Origin: an uncultured Ignavibacteria bacterium
Lineage (GTDB): Bacteria > Bacteroidota > Ignavibacteria > Ignavibacteriales > Ignavibacteriaceae
Direction of reading: 5' to 3'
DNA length: 7,493 bases
NCBI GenBank assembly: GCA_937996765.1
Contig: CALKUG010000335.1
Location: 1 to 7,493 of the forward strand
Shown: piece by piece, positions 1-5,942 of the stretch
Numbering within the stretch: the first letter of the stretch is position 1
Layout of the letters: the number at the start of each line of letters is the position of its first letter
The notes under the pieces: model-generated
Told to the model about the DNA's origin: nothing
What the model saw: the letters and a program-made list of their open reading frames with translations, nothing else
Database searches by the model: none
Made by a program: the position numbers and the translations under genes

Positions 1-657
1 AGCAATAGCAGTCTTACCTACTCCCGGCTCTCCAATAAGCACCGGATTATTTTTAGTGCGACGCGATAACACTTGCAGCACACGGCGTATTTCATCATCT
101 CGTCCAATTACTGGGTCAAGCTTTCCAGCTTGTGCCAGTGCGTTCAAATCCTTGCCGTATTTTTTTAATGATTGGTAGGTTTCTTCTGCATTTTGACTGG
201 TAACTCGTTTTGTTCCTCTAATCTCTTTAAGAGCCAACAACAAAACGTTGCGTGTAATTGATTGCGATTTAAGGTAATCAGAAACACGGTTAGGTACTTC
301 GGGGAAAGCAATAAGTATATGCTCAATCGAGATATACTCGTCTTTCAGTGAGTTAGCTTCGTGCAAGCTTTTTTCCAGCAAGGTTACAAACGCTTGTGAA
401 AATGAAGGTTGCGAAAGTCCTGCACCGGTTACTTTTGGAAAGCTTTCTAAAAACTCAGCAATCTTCATACGTAGTTGATTAAGATTGGCTCCTACCTTAA
501 CAAGCAAGCTTTCGGCAACAGTATTATTATCCTGTATTAACGCTGCAAATAAATGTTCCGGTTCAACAATTTGATTGGTGTAAGATTGTGCAATCTCTAT
601 AGAAGCCGCTATAGCTTCCTGGGATTTTATAGTAAATTTATTTTGATCTATTTCCAT
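1..657 (-). CDS. clpB: ATP-dependent chaperone ClpB, N-terminal part (cut by window edge)
   Basis: ClpB is a hexameric cytosolic AAA+ disaggregase that threads aggregated proteins through its pore with help from DnaK. Only the first 219 codons are present; the reading frame is still open at base 1. The protein begins MEIDQNKFTIKSQEAI. Residues 1 to about 145 match the Clp N-domain: two similar halves with EPEHLFAAL near 32-40 and SIEHILIAF near 110-118. The linker to the first AAA+ module follows, with YGKDLNALAQAGKLDPVIGR at 167-186. The Walker A motif GEPGVGKT is at 209-216, almost the same position as in E. coli ClpB. The ATG at 655-657 is preceded by an AGAGG ribosome site about 7 bases upstream. 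The gene lies 44 bases downstream of a MarR-family gene on the same strand, so co-transcription is possible. I see no CIRCE element upstream. ClpA/ClpC are alternatives, but the linker and numbering favour ClpB. Confidence 0.93.
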   Translation of the reverse strand, partial: MEIDQNKFTIKSQEAIAASIEIAQSYTNQIVEPEHLFAALIQDNNTVAESLLVKVGANLNQLRMKIAEFLESFPKVTGAGLSQPSFSQAFVTLLEKSLHEANSLKDEYISIEHILIAFPEVPNRVSDYLKSQSITRNVLLLALKEIRGTKRVTSQNAEETYQSLKKYGKDLNALAQAGKLDPVIGRDDEIRRVLQVLSRRTKNNPVLIGEPGVGKTAIA

Positions 658-701
658 TGTATTGCCTCTACCTTTTTTTGCTTTCTCTGTTTATTACTCT
701 T

Positions 702-1166
702 TTATTCCTTTGACGAAGAATGTTTATAAATTTTATTGAGTAGTTTTTTAAGCTTTATTTGTTTTTCGAATATGGGTTCAAAAAATATTTTGTCGCTTTT
801 TTGAAGCAGCGGTAAAACAGTAACCAACAAATCTTCTGCAGCCGCGGTTAACTCAAGAGTTTTACTACGAGCATCTTTTTGATGAGTCGTACGTACGATG
901 AGTTGTTTCTCTTCTAAAGTTTTTAATACTTTAGAGGTCATCATTTTATCCAACTCAGCCGCTTCTGCTAACATTTGTTGAGTTATCATTGTATGATTTT
1001 GCATAAGGTGTTTAGTATGCAGCAAAAACAAATATTGTGTTTGTGTAATACCAAACGGATCGAGAGTTTGTTTGGAGTGAAGTTGCCAGCGCAAACTTAC
1101 TTTCCACAACAAATTACCAATTCCTTCTGCATCGTGTTCCGATTTTGAATGTTCTTTTTTTGACAT
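702..1166 (-). CDS. MarR-family transcriptional regulator
   Basis: This is a 154-residue protein of the usual MarR size; the family forms dimeric winged-helix DNA-binding proteins that often respond to small ligands or oxidants. A charged N-terminal tail (1-14) leads into a dimerisation helix. The winged helix spans about residues 60-107: MITQQMLAEAAELDKMMTSK is the helix-turn-helix, VLKTLEEKQLIVR follows it, and the wing carries the hallmark D-x-R as D98-A-R100 in HQKDARSKTLELT. The C-terminal helices (about 108-150) would close the dimer. The ATG at 1164-1166 has an AGGTG ribosome site about 5 bases upstream, which supports this start. It sits directly upstream of clpB on the same strand and diverges from mnmE across a repeat-rich gap. 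No ligand or target can be read from the sequence; regulation of its own promoter or of clpB is only a guess from position. Confidence 0.88.
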   Translation of the reverse strand: MSKKEHSKSEHDAEGIGNLLWKVSLRWQLHSKQTLDPFGITQTQYLFLLHTKHLMQNHTMITQQMLAEAAELDKMMTSKVLKTLEEKQLIVRTTHQKDARSKTLELTAAAEDLLVTVLPLLQKSDKIFFEPIFEKQIKLKKLLNKIYKHSSSKE

Positions 1167-1195
1167 ACTTACACCTGTGTTGTTATTAGAGTAAA

Positions 1196-1255
1196 CAAAT
1201 ATTTTTTGCTTTTAGTTGCAATGACAACCAAAATATAAACAAGCATTATTTGCTT
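1196..1255 (-). promoter_or_regulatory. Possible promoter/operator region of the MarR-type gene
   Basis: On the minus strand, AATATTTG (1203-1196) resembles the Bacteroidota -7 box TAnnTTTG with one mismatch. A TTG lies 21 bases further upstream (1227-1225) and could be the -33 element. This would give a short leader holding the AGGTG ribosome site. Upstream, AAGCA (1241-1245) and TGCTT (1251-1255) form an inverted repeat with a 5-base centre, a shape a MarR dimer could bind. Each match is weak, and an AT-rich stretch will produce such hits by chance. Confidence 0.22.
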
Positions 1256-1337
1256 TGCAAGTTAAATCGCGAGGTAAAAAATTGTTGCATCACTAATTTA
1301 TTATTCCCAAACTGCCTGTGCCTGCTTCATCCCGAAC

Positions 1338-1383
1338 GCGTGTCCCGATTTATCGGGAGGATGTAATCCCGCCTTGGCGGGAC
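1338..1383 (+). repeat. Double-hairpin repeat, copy 1
   Basis: This 46-base unit is repeated in direct orientation at 1695-1740 with a single difference (C1373 versus A1730). It holds two 7-base-stem hairpins with TT loops. The first is TCCCGAT (1343-1349) with ATCGGGA (1352-1358). The second is TCCCGCC (1367-1373) with GGCGGGA (1376-1382). A short GGATGTAA-type linker joins them. The flanks are also alike (GCTTCATCC here, GCCTCATCC in copy 2; GTAGCAA and GTAAGCAA downstream), so the real unit may be 60 bases or more. It resembles dispersed REP or small non-autonomous elements; no encoded mobility protein is nearby. Confidence 0.88.
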
Positions 1384-1425
1384 TGTAGCAAAATGAATGC
1401 CCGCAAACAACCCCATATTTTATTG

Positions 1426-1440
1426 ATTCCCGTAGGGAAT
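1426..1440. repeat. Mini-hairpin with GTA loop, first of a pair
   Basis: ATTCCC (1426-1431) and GGGAAT (1435-1440) are perfectly complementary around a GTA loop. The same layout, 6-base stem and GTA loop, recurs 49 bases downstream at 1475-1489. The spacer includes CTGTAGAAAAA (1447-1457), whose exact reverse complement lies at 1587-1597. The two hairpins look like units of one repeat family, not like a terminator, because the T-rich tail is missing. Confidence 0.65.
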
Positions 1441-1474
1441 GTATGTCTGTAGAAAAACAGAAAAAGAAAATTGG

Positions 1475-1489
1475 AATGCCGTAGGTATT
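1475..1489. repeat. Mini-hairpin with GTA loop, second of a pair
   Basis: AATGCC (1475-1480) pairs with GGTATT (1484-1489), including one G-T wobble, around the same GTA loop as the hairpin at 1426-1440. A competing fold is possible: GTAGGTA (1481-1487) is complementary to TACCTAC (1506-1512), and ATGCC (1476-1480) to GGCAT (1524-1528). Together these could build a larger bulged stem over 1476-1528. Confidence 0.6.
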
Positions 1490-1531
1490 CAATGCTATTT
1501 TTTATTACCTACAGAAACAACATGGCATTAC

Positions 1532-1548
1532 GCCCCAATAAATGGGGC
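1532..1548. repeat. GC-rich hairpin GCCCCA-ATAAA-TGGGGC
   Basis: A perfect 6-base stem (1532-1537 with 1543-1548) surrounds a 5-base loop. It continues the hairpin series of this gap. Immediately downstream, CTCTC (1552-1556) and GAGAG (1566-1570) form a weaker inverted repeat. No T-run follows, so it is not an obvious terminator. Confidence 0.55.
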
Positions 1549-1597
1549 TGACTCTCGAGGATGCGGAGAGGGTGGGGTGTTTTATGTTTTTCTACAG

Positions 1598-1642
1598 TCA
1601 CGAGAAAGCTCGTGATTGCATCCCCCGATAAATCGGGATGCA
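1598..1642. repeat. Two adjacent hairpins, the second a partial inverted copy of the double-hairpin repeat
   Basis: TCACGAG (1598-1604) pairs with CTCGTGA (1609-1615) around AAAG. Directly after it, 1617-1629 pairs with 1632-1642 (outer TGCATC/GATGCA, inner CCGAT/ATCGG, with two extra C bases bulged on the left arm). Bases 1619-1638 equal the reverse complement of 1343-1363 except for one missing T, so this is a partial copy of the 46-base unit in the opposite orientation. Confidence 0.7.
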
Positions 1643-1694
1643 ACTCCGTGATTAAAGCGGTACGTCAACACAAATTCTCGGCCTCATCCAGAAA

Positions 1695-1740
1695 GCGTGT
1701 CCCGATTTATCGGGAGGATGTAATCCCGCATTGGCGGGAC
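1695..1740 (+). repeat. Double-hairpin repeat, copy 2
   Basis: This matches 1338-1383 at 45 of 46 bases in direct orientation, 357 bases away. The stems are TCCCGAT/ATCGGGA (1700-1706 with 1709-1715) and TCCCGC/GCGGGA (within 1724-1739). The one change falls next to the loop of the second hairpin, where it only opens the loop-closing pair and keeps the rest of the stem. It ends 63 bases before the mnmE start. Confidence 0.88.
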
Positions 1741-1803
1741 GTAAGCAACTTAAGGGCATAAATACAATAAACACTCTGTTACATTATTAGCTATTTTTGT
1801 ACT

Positions 1804-3156
1804 ATGAATAATTACGAAGATACCATAATTGCATTAGCTACACCCGCCGGGTATGGAGCAATTTCTGTTATACGCTTGAGCGGTAAAGACTCAATATATA
1901 CTGCAAATAATTATTTTGTGGGTAAACGACCCCTTTATGAGGTACAAAGTCATAGTGTACATTACGGAAAATTGGTAACCCCCAATTCAGAGGTAATAGA
2001 CGATGTATTAGTTACGGTGTTTCGCGCCCCAAACTCATACACAGGCGAAGATTCCGTTGAAATAAGCATACACGGTAACCCATTAATTACTACCAAAGTA
2101 ATTGAGCTGTTCATGCACGCAGGGATTCGTAATGCGGAGCCGGGTGAATTTACTCGACGTGCATACCTTAACGGAAGAATTGACCTTGCACAGGCGGAGG
2201 CGGTAGCCGAATTAATATCTGCTCGTAGCGATACGTCGTTGAGAGGAGCTCGTAATCAGTTAGATGGGTTGCTCTCGCAAAAAGTTACTCAACTCCGCGA
2301 TTCACTTATCAAAACATCCTCTCTTGTTGAGTTGGAATTAGATTTTGCTGAAGAAGATATCGAATTTGTTGATCGCACATCGCTTGTTTCGATGATAAAC
2401 GACATTCTAACCGAGCTTGAATCACTCATTGCAAGTTACTCATTTGGTAAAACGGTTCGGGAGGGAATAAACGTTGCTCTGGTTGGAGCCCCAAACGTCG
2501 GAAAATCCTCGTTACTTAATTACTTCCTGAAAGAATATCGGGCCATTGTAAGCGATATACCCGGTACAACAAGAGACGTTTTACGCGAAGAGTTAACCAT
2601 TGACGGCATTTTGTACAAACTTTTCGACACCGCGGGCATACGTGACACAGATGATGTTATTGAAACCGAGGGTGTTAAAAGAAGCAAAGAGACCGTTATT
2701 AATTCCGATCTTGTGGTGTTCCTTAACGATGCAACGGAGCAATTTAATACCCAACTCTATGCAGAACTCTGCTCGCTAACACCTCAAGAGCGAATTATTT
2801 CGGTGTTCAACAAGTGCGATAAAACAGAAAATCGCCTAACAAACAACATCTATATTTCAGCAAAAACAGGCGAGGGAATAAACACTCTGTTTCAAGTATT
2901 GCGTGAAAAGATGTTAGGCGTTAATACCTACACGGAAAAAACAGCTATTGTAACCAATGCACGACACCATGTAGCGTTAACCAAAGCAAGAGAAAATCTT
3001 ACTAATTCTTTGACGGCAATAGGAAACCAATTTACAGGCGAATACATAGCTACAGATTTAAGAGCCGCTTCTGAATCTCTTGCAGAGATAATAGGCGAAG
3101 TTAGTTCTGATGATGTGCTCAATTCGATTTTTTCTTCTTTCTGCATTGGCAAGTAG
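1804..3156 (+). CDS. mnmE: tRNA uridine-5-carboxymethylaminomethyl modification GTPase MnmE (TrmE)
   Basis: MnmE is a cytosolic GTPase that works with MnmG to build 5-carboxymethylaminomethyl-uridine at wobble position 34 of certain tRNAs. The 450-residue length fits the family (E. coli about 454). The N-terminal folate-binding/dimerisation domain (about 1-120) starts DTIIALATPAGYGAISVIRL and includes HGNP and EPGEFTRRAYLNGRIDL. A helical domain flanks an inserted G domain with all motifs intact: G1 GAPNVGKSS (228-236), G2 GTTRD (254-258), G3 DTAG (275-278), G4 NKCD (336-339) and G5 SAK (352-354). The C-terminus is FCIGK, with the conserved cysteine at 447. The ATG gives the expected N-terminus, but there is no visible Shine-Dalgarno site (upstream reads TATTTTTGTACT). 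The gene ends 7 bases before a parS site and 77 bases before a terminator, so it is probably transcribed apart from mnmG. Confidence 0.97.
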   Translation: MNNYEDTIIALATPAGYGAISVIRLSGKDSIYTANNYFVGKRPLYEVQSHSVHYGKLVTPNSEVIDDVLVTVFRAPNSYTGEDSVEISIHGNPLITTKVIELFMHAGIRNAEPGEFTRRAYLNGRIDLAQAEAVAELISARSDTSLRGARNQLDGLLSQKVTQLRDSLIKTSSLVELELDFAEEDIEFVDRTSLVSMINDILTELESLIASYSFGKTVREGINVALVGAPNVGKSSLLNYFLKEYRAIVSDIPGTTRDVLREELTIDGILYKLFDTAGIRDTDDVIETEGVKRSKETVINSDLVVFLNDATEQFNTQLYAELCSLTPQERIISVFNKCDKTENRLTNNIYISAKTGEGINTLFQVLREKMLGVNTYTEKTAIVTNARHHVALTKARENLTNSLTAIGNQFTGEYIATDLRAASESLAEIIGEVSSDDVLNSIFSSFCIGK

Positions 3157-3163
3157 TCCTTTT

Positions 3164-3179
3164 TGTTTCACGTGAAACA
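3164..3179. promoter_or_regulatory. parS: parS site 1 (ParB binding, chromosome segregation)
   Basis: TGTTTCACGTGAAACA is a perfect 16-base palindrome and an exact match to the conserved bacterial parS consensus TGTTNCACGTGAAACA. ParB binds such sites near the replication origin and spreads from them; ParA and SMC then act in chromosome segregation. It begins 7 bases after the mnmE stop codon. A second identical site lies 173 bases downstream. parS sites close to the mnmE/mnmG/rsmG cluster are well known in other bacteria; no parA or parB gene is in this window. Confidence 0.92.
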
Positions 3180-3233
3180 TTTTGGACTTTTGTGGGAAAC
3201 GAACGAGCGACCAAAGTACCTTGTTCATTAAAT

Positions 3234-3280
3234 CACCACCGGACACTTTTAGATCCGGTTGGTGCTATTTTATTTTTTTA
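3234..3280 (+). terminator. Rho-independent terminator after mnmE
   Basis: The left arm CACCACCGGA (3234-3243) pairs with TCCGGTTGGTG (3254-3264), a 10-pair stem with one bulged base and a 10-base loop. A T-rich tail (CTATTTTATTTTTTT) follows. It would end mnmE transcripts inside the mnmE-mnmG gap and separate that gene from the mnmG cluster. It lies between the two parS sites. Confidence 0.78.
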
Positions 3281-3290
3281 GATTTTAAGT

Positions 3291-3316
3291 TACTGCTCAT
3301 TCATGAGCAAAGTATT
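3291..3316. repeat. Hairpin between terminator and second parS
   Basis: TGCTCAT (3294-3300) and ATGAGCA (3303-3309) are perfectly complementary with a 2-base centre. The stem can be lengthened by pairing TACT (3291-3294) with AGTA (3311-3314) if two A bases bulge. ATTTTTACGAATTTTT follows, so it may be a second, weaker terminator; it could equally be an operator for the mnmG promoter. The sequence does not decide between these. Confidence 0.45.
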
Positions 3317-3336
3317 TTTACGAATTTTTAGAACAG

Positions 3337-3352
3337 TGTTTCACGTGAAACA
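3337..3352. promoter_or_regulatory. parS: parS site 2 (ParB binding, chromosome segregation)
   Basis: This is a second exact TGTTTCACGTGAAACA, here extended to an 18-base perfect palindrome by a flanking G (3336) and C (3353). It ends 23 bases before the mnmG start codon, so it sits in or beside the mnmG promoter/leader. ParB bound here could influence mnmG transcription; that is an inference from position. Confidence 0.92.
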
Positions 3353-3375
3353 CAAGTGCAATATTAAGAACGTTT

Positions 3376-5247
3376 ATGAAAAGTTACGATGTATTAGTTA
3401 TCGGCGGCGGACACGCAGGCATAGAGGCCTCGGTGGTCGCAGCTAAAATGGGATGTAAAACAGCTTTAGCCACCATGGAAAAGCAAGGGATTGGGCGTTT
3501 GAGCTGCAACCCCGCTATAGGTGGAACAGCTAAAGGACACCTTGTACGCGAAATTGATGCTTTGGGTGGTGTAATGGGCGAAATTGCCGACGCTACAGGA
3601 ATCCAGTTCAGGATGCTTAACCGCTCTAAAGGTCCTGCAGTTTGGTCTCCACGCTCACAAAATGACCGCACACTCTACAACAACAAAGCAGTAGAAGTTG
3701 TAGAGAACACTCAAAATCTTGACATTGTTGATTTTTCTATAATAGAAATTATCCAAGAGGCAGGGGTAGTAACCGGAGTTAAAACCGCTGAGGGTGAATT
3801 TATTTCTGCAAAAGCTGTGGTTCTTTGCTCGGGTACTTTTCTTAATGGGTTAATGCATGTTGGTGTAGATTCCATTAAAGGCGGAAGATTTGGAGAGCAA
3901 CCCGCCGTGGGAATAACAGCAAGTTTGGTTGCAATGGGATTTGAATCAGGCAGACTTAAAACAGGAACACCACCCCGACTTCGAAAATCCAGCATTGATT
4001 TTTCTTCGCTCGAAGAACAAGCGGGAGATGAGATTCCTCAACCTTTTTCACACCGAACACTATTGGAAAACTTTCCTTTTCAGCCACAGGTATCTTGTCA
4101 CATCACTTATACCTCCGAAGAGGTACACAAAATTTTAGAAAAGGGATTTGATTTATCCCCTATGTTCACCGGCAGAATTCAGGGTGTTGGTCCTCGTTAC
4201 TGCCCTTCTATCGAAGATAAAATTGTTCGATTTGCTGAAAGGACTTCCCACCAACTCTTTTTAGAACCCGAAGGATTAGAAAGCGATCTTATTTATCTCG
4301 CCGGCTTTTCGAGTTCTTTACCTGCCGAAATTCAACTCGAGGCAATGAGAAAAATCAAAGGACTCGAAGAAGTTGATATGGTGCGAGCCGGTTATGCTGT
4401 GGAATACGACTTCTTTCCTCCTCACCAGGTAGATTTAACTTTGGAAACAAAGCTTGTTAAGGGATTGTATTTCGCCGGTCAAGTGAACGGAACCTCAGGG
4501 TATGAGGAAGCTGCTGCTCAGGGTTTAATTGCAGGTATCAATGCCGCACTTAAAATTAAGGGAGAAGAGGAACTTGTGCTTCGCCGAAGCGATGCGTACA
4601 TAGGTGTACTAATTGACGATTTGGTTAATAAAACTACCGACGAGCCCTACCGTATGTTTACTTCACGTGCGGAACATAGATTGTTATTGCGACAAGATAA
4701 TGCAGATATTCGTCTTTCACATTTAGGCAAACGTATTGGTCTTATTGGAGATAACGAATACGCCCAAGTTATGGAGAAACAACGAAAAGTTGAAGAAGGT
4801 AAACGGTACTGCGAGCAAACGAAACTCCCAATAGCCGTTATAAATCCTTTATTGGAAGAAGCCGGAAGTCAGGCACTTCAAACACCCGAAACACTCTCAA
4901 AGCTTTCCAAGCGTCCCGAAATTACCTTACGCCAACTGTTAGATAAAGTGCCTGCTCAGGAAAGTGTTCCCGAGTATTTTAGCAATCAAGAAATTCTTGA
5001 TAAAGTAGAAATTGACCTGAAGTATGAAGGTTACATCAAAAGGCAGCAAGATCAAGTTGATAAAATGGAACGGTATGAAGAGATACGCATTCCTTTTAAT
5101 ATTGATTTTTCGAGCATTAAACAACTTTCAACAGAAGCGAGAGAAAATTTAACAAAGCATAGACCTCGTTCTGTTGGCCAAGCGTTACGAATAGCAGCGA
5201 TAACTCCTTCAGATATTTCTATTTTATTGGTATATTTGAAGAAATAA
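3376..5247 (+). CDS. mnmG: tRNA uridine-5-carboxymethylaminomethyl modification enzyme MnmG (GidA)
   Basis: MnmG is the FAD- and NADH-dependent partner of MnmE in forming cmnm5U34 on tRNAs. The 623 residues match the long family form (about 620-630). The N-terminal FAD-binding motif is VIGGGHAGIEAS (8-19). RLSCNPAIGGTAKGHLVREID (41-61) is the conserved block with Cys44. The first family signature, GPRYCPSIEDKIVRF (272-286), contains Cys276, equivalent to the catalytic cysteine of E. coli (Cys277). The second, AGQVNGTSGYEEAAAQG (367-383), follows. The helical C-terminal domain that contacts tRNA and MnmE ends in HRPRSVGQALRIAAITPSDISILLVYL. The ATG fits the family N-terminus; the ribosome site is weak (AAGAA). 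It is the first gene of a close-packed set, with rsmG 11 bases downstream, and begins 23 bases after parS site 2. The sequence is intact with no missing key residue. Confidence 0.98.
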   Translation: MKSYDVLVIGGGHAGIEASVVAAKMGCKTALATMEKQGIGRLSCNPAIGGTAKGHLVREIDALGGVMGEIADATGIQFRMLNRSKGPAVWSPRSQNDRTLYNNKAVEVVENTQNLDIVDFSIIEIIQEAGVVTGVKTAEGEFISAKAVVLCSGTFLNGLMHVGVDSIKGGRFGEQPAVGITASLVAMGFESGRLKTGTPPRLRKSSIDFSSLEEQAGDEIPQPFSHRTLLENFPFQPQVSCHITYTSEEVHKILEKGFDLSPMFTGRIQGVGPRYCPSIEDKIVRFAERTSHQLFLEPEGLESDLIYLAGFSSSLPAEIQLEAMRKIKGLEEVDMVRAGYAVEYDFFPPHQVDLTLETKLVKGLYFAGQVNGTSGYEEAAAQGLIAGINAALKIKGEEELVLRRSDAYIGVLIDDLVNKTTDEPYRMFTSRAEHRLLLRQDNADIRLSHLGKRIGLIGDNEYAQVMEKQRKVEEGKRYCEQTKLPIAVINPLLEEAGSQALQTPETLSKLSKRPEITLRQLLDKVPAQESVPEYFSNQEILDKVEIDLKYEGYIKRQQDQVDKMERYEEIRIPFNIDFSSIKQLSTEARENLTKHRPRSVGQALRIAAITPSDISILLVYLKK

Positions 5248-5258
5248 ATTCAGGACTT

Positions 5259-5942
5259 ATGTCAGATTCTCGGGAACTTTATCTTAAACAATTAACCCAG
5301 TTTTTTTGGGAAAATGAACTCACACCCGATGTAACTCAAATAGAGTTGTTGGCAGAGTATGCTCAGCTGTTAGTTGAGCGTAATGATATTGTTAATCTCG
5401 TCTCGCGCAAAGACACCCCGAATGTTATTGAGAACCACGTTTTTATTTCTGCTCTCCTTTCGAACTACGTTCCCTCACGTTGTACACGATTTATTGATAT
5501 AGGCACCGGAGGCGGATTACCGGGAATTCCGCTTGCGATAATGAGACCGGAGCTTAGAGGGGTAGTTGTTGATTCCATTAAGAAAAAAATAGATTCTGTT
5601 CAGCATTTTGCTGAAACTCTATTACTTAATTCTGTTACGCCTGAACTCGCGCGTGTGGAAGACGACAGCTTTATATCCCGTTATCAATCGTCATTCGATT
5701 TAGTTGTTAGTAGAGCCACAGTACCACTTATTTTATTGGTACGCTATGCACTTCCTCTCATCACAAACAAAGCTCATCTCATTGCCCTTAAAGGTGGTGA
5801 CCTGACCGAAGAATTTGATAAGATGTTTACAAAGTACAGCTCGCATATCAAAAAATCGACAATTTATGAATTGCACTACAAGCCCAGTAATATTAAAAAT
5901 ATTAAAGAAAAAAAGCTTGTTGTATTGGAGATATCTAAATGA
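5259..5942 (+). CDS. rsmG: 16S rRNA (guanine-527-N7)-methyltransferase RsmG (GidB)
   Basis: RsmG uses S-adenosylmethionine to methylate N7 of G527 in 16S rRNA within the small ribosomal subunit; loss is linked to low-level streptomycin resistance in several species. The protein has 227 residues, slightly longer than the roughly 207 of E. coli. A helical N-terminal region with LLVERNDIVNLVSRKD (37-52) leads to motif I of the class I methyltransferase fold, DIGTGGGLPGIPLAI (80-94). VDSIKKKIDSV follows at 104-114, and the conserved VVSRATVPL at 149-157. ALKGGDLTEE (176-185) matches the family KG segment. The ATG is preceded by AGGA 3 bases upstream, and the stop overlaps the murQ start as ATGA. 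The N-terminus could differ slightly, but no better start is visible. Confidence 0.95.
   Translation: MSDSRELYLKQLTQFFWENELTPDVTQIELLAEYAQLLVERNDIVNLVSRKDTPNVIENHVFISALLSNYVPSRCTRFIDIGTGGGLPGIPLAIMRPELRGVVVDSIKKKIDSVQHFAETLLLNSVTPELARVEDDSFISRYQSSFDLVVSRATVPLILLVRYALPLITNKAHLIALKGGDLTEEFDKMFTKYSSHIKKSTIYELHYKPSNIKNIKEKKLVVLEISK

Larger units (their letters stand above)
1167..1803. other. Divergent intergenic region without genes, filled with palindromic repeats
   Basis: This 637-base gap separates the leftward MarR gene from the rightward mnmE. I find no credible gene or RNA gene in it. Short open frames of about 60 codons exist on both strands, but they run through the palindromes and give the low-complexity peptide PDKSG in both directions, as expected from repeat DNA. 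About 1167-1290 is plain AT-rich DNA that probably holds the MarR promoter. About 1320-1745 is a mosaic of GC-rich hairpins, listed separately. The last 60 bases before mnmE (1744-1803) are AT-rich and should carry its promoter, but no clear box is visible. Confidence 0.8.

Noticed and set aside
1167..1300. CIRCE/HrcA operator or heat-shock site upstream of the MarR-clpB pair
   Set aside because: No TTAGCACTC-N9-GAGTGCTAA or close variant on either strand.
1301..1492. 63-codon open frame on the minus strand
   Set aside because: It runs through the double-hairpin repeat and encodes the palindrome-derived PDKSG peptide; no domain, no ribosome site, no family resemblance.
1338..1740. Possible CRISPR array
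   Set aside because: Only two direct copies 357 bases apart with unequal, repeat-filled spacing and no cas genes; the units are double hairpins, not CRISPR repeats.
1561..1761. 66-codon open frame on the plus strand upstream of mnmE
   Set aside because: Also made of repeat DNA (again PDKSG from an oppositely oriented palindrome); an apparent coding frame is a by-product of the hairpins.
1792..1799. TATTTTTG as a Bacteroidota -7 promoter box for mnmE
   Set aside because: It matches TAnnTTTG but ends 5 bases before the ATG, which would put the transcript start at or after the start codon, and no -33 TTTG lies at the right distance.
3058..3246. 62-codon minus-strand frame crossing the mnmE end and parS site 1
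   Set aside because: Most of it is the antisense of mnmE, the rest covers parS and the terminator arm; no supporting signal.
3181..3290. Small RNA or riboswitch between mnmE and mnmG
   Set aside because: The only clear structure is a simple terminator hairpin with a T-rich tail; no conserved riboswitch core was recognisable.
3157..3375. Replication origin (oriC) in the mnmE-mnmG gap
   Set aside because: Two parS sites suggest origin proximity, but I see no exact DnaA box (TTATCCACA) and no cluster of near matches.
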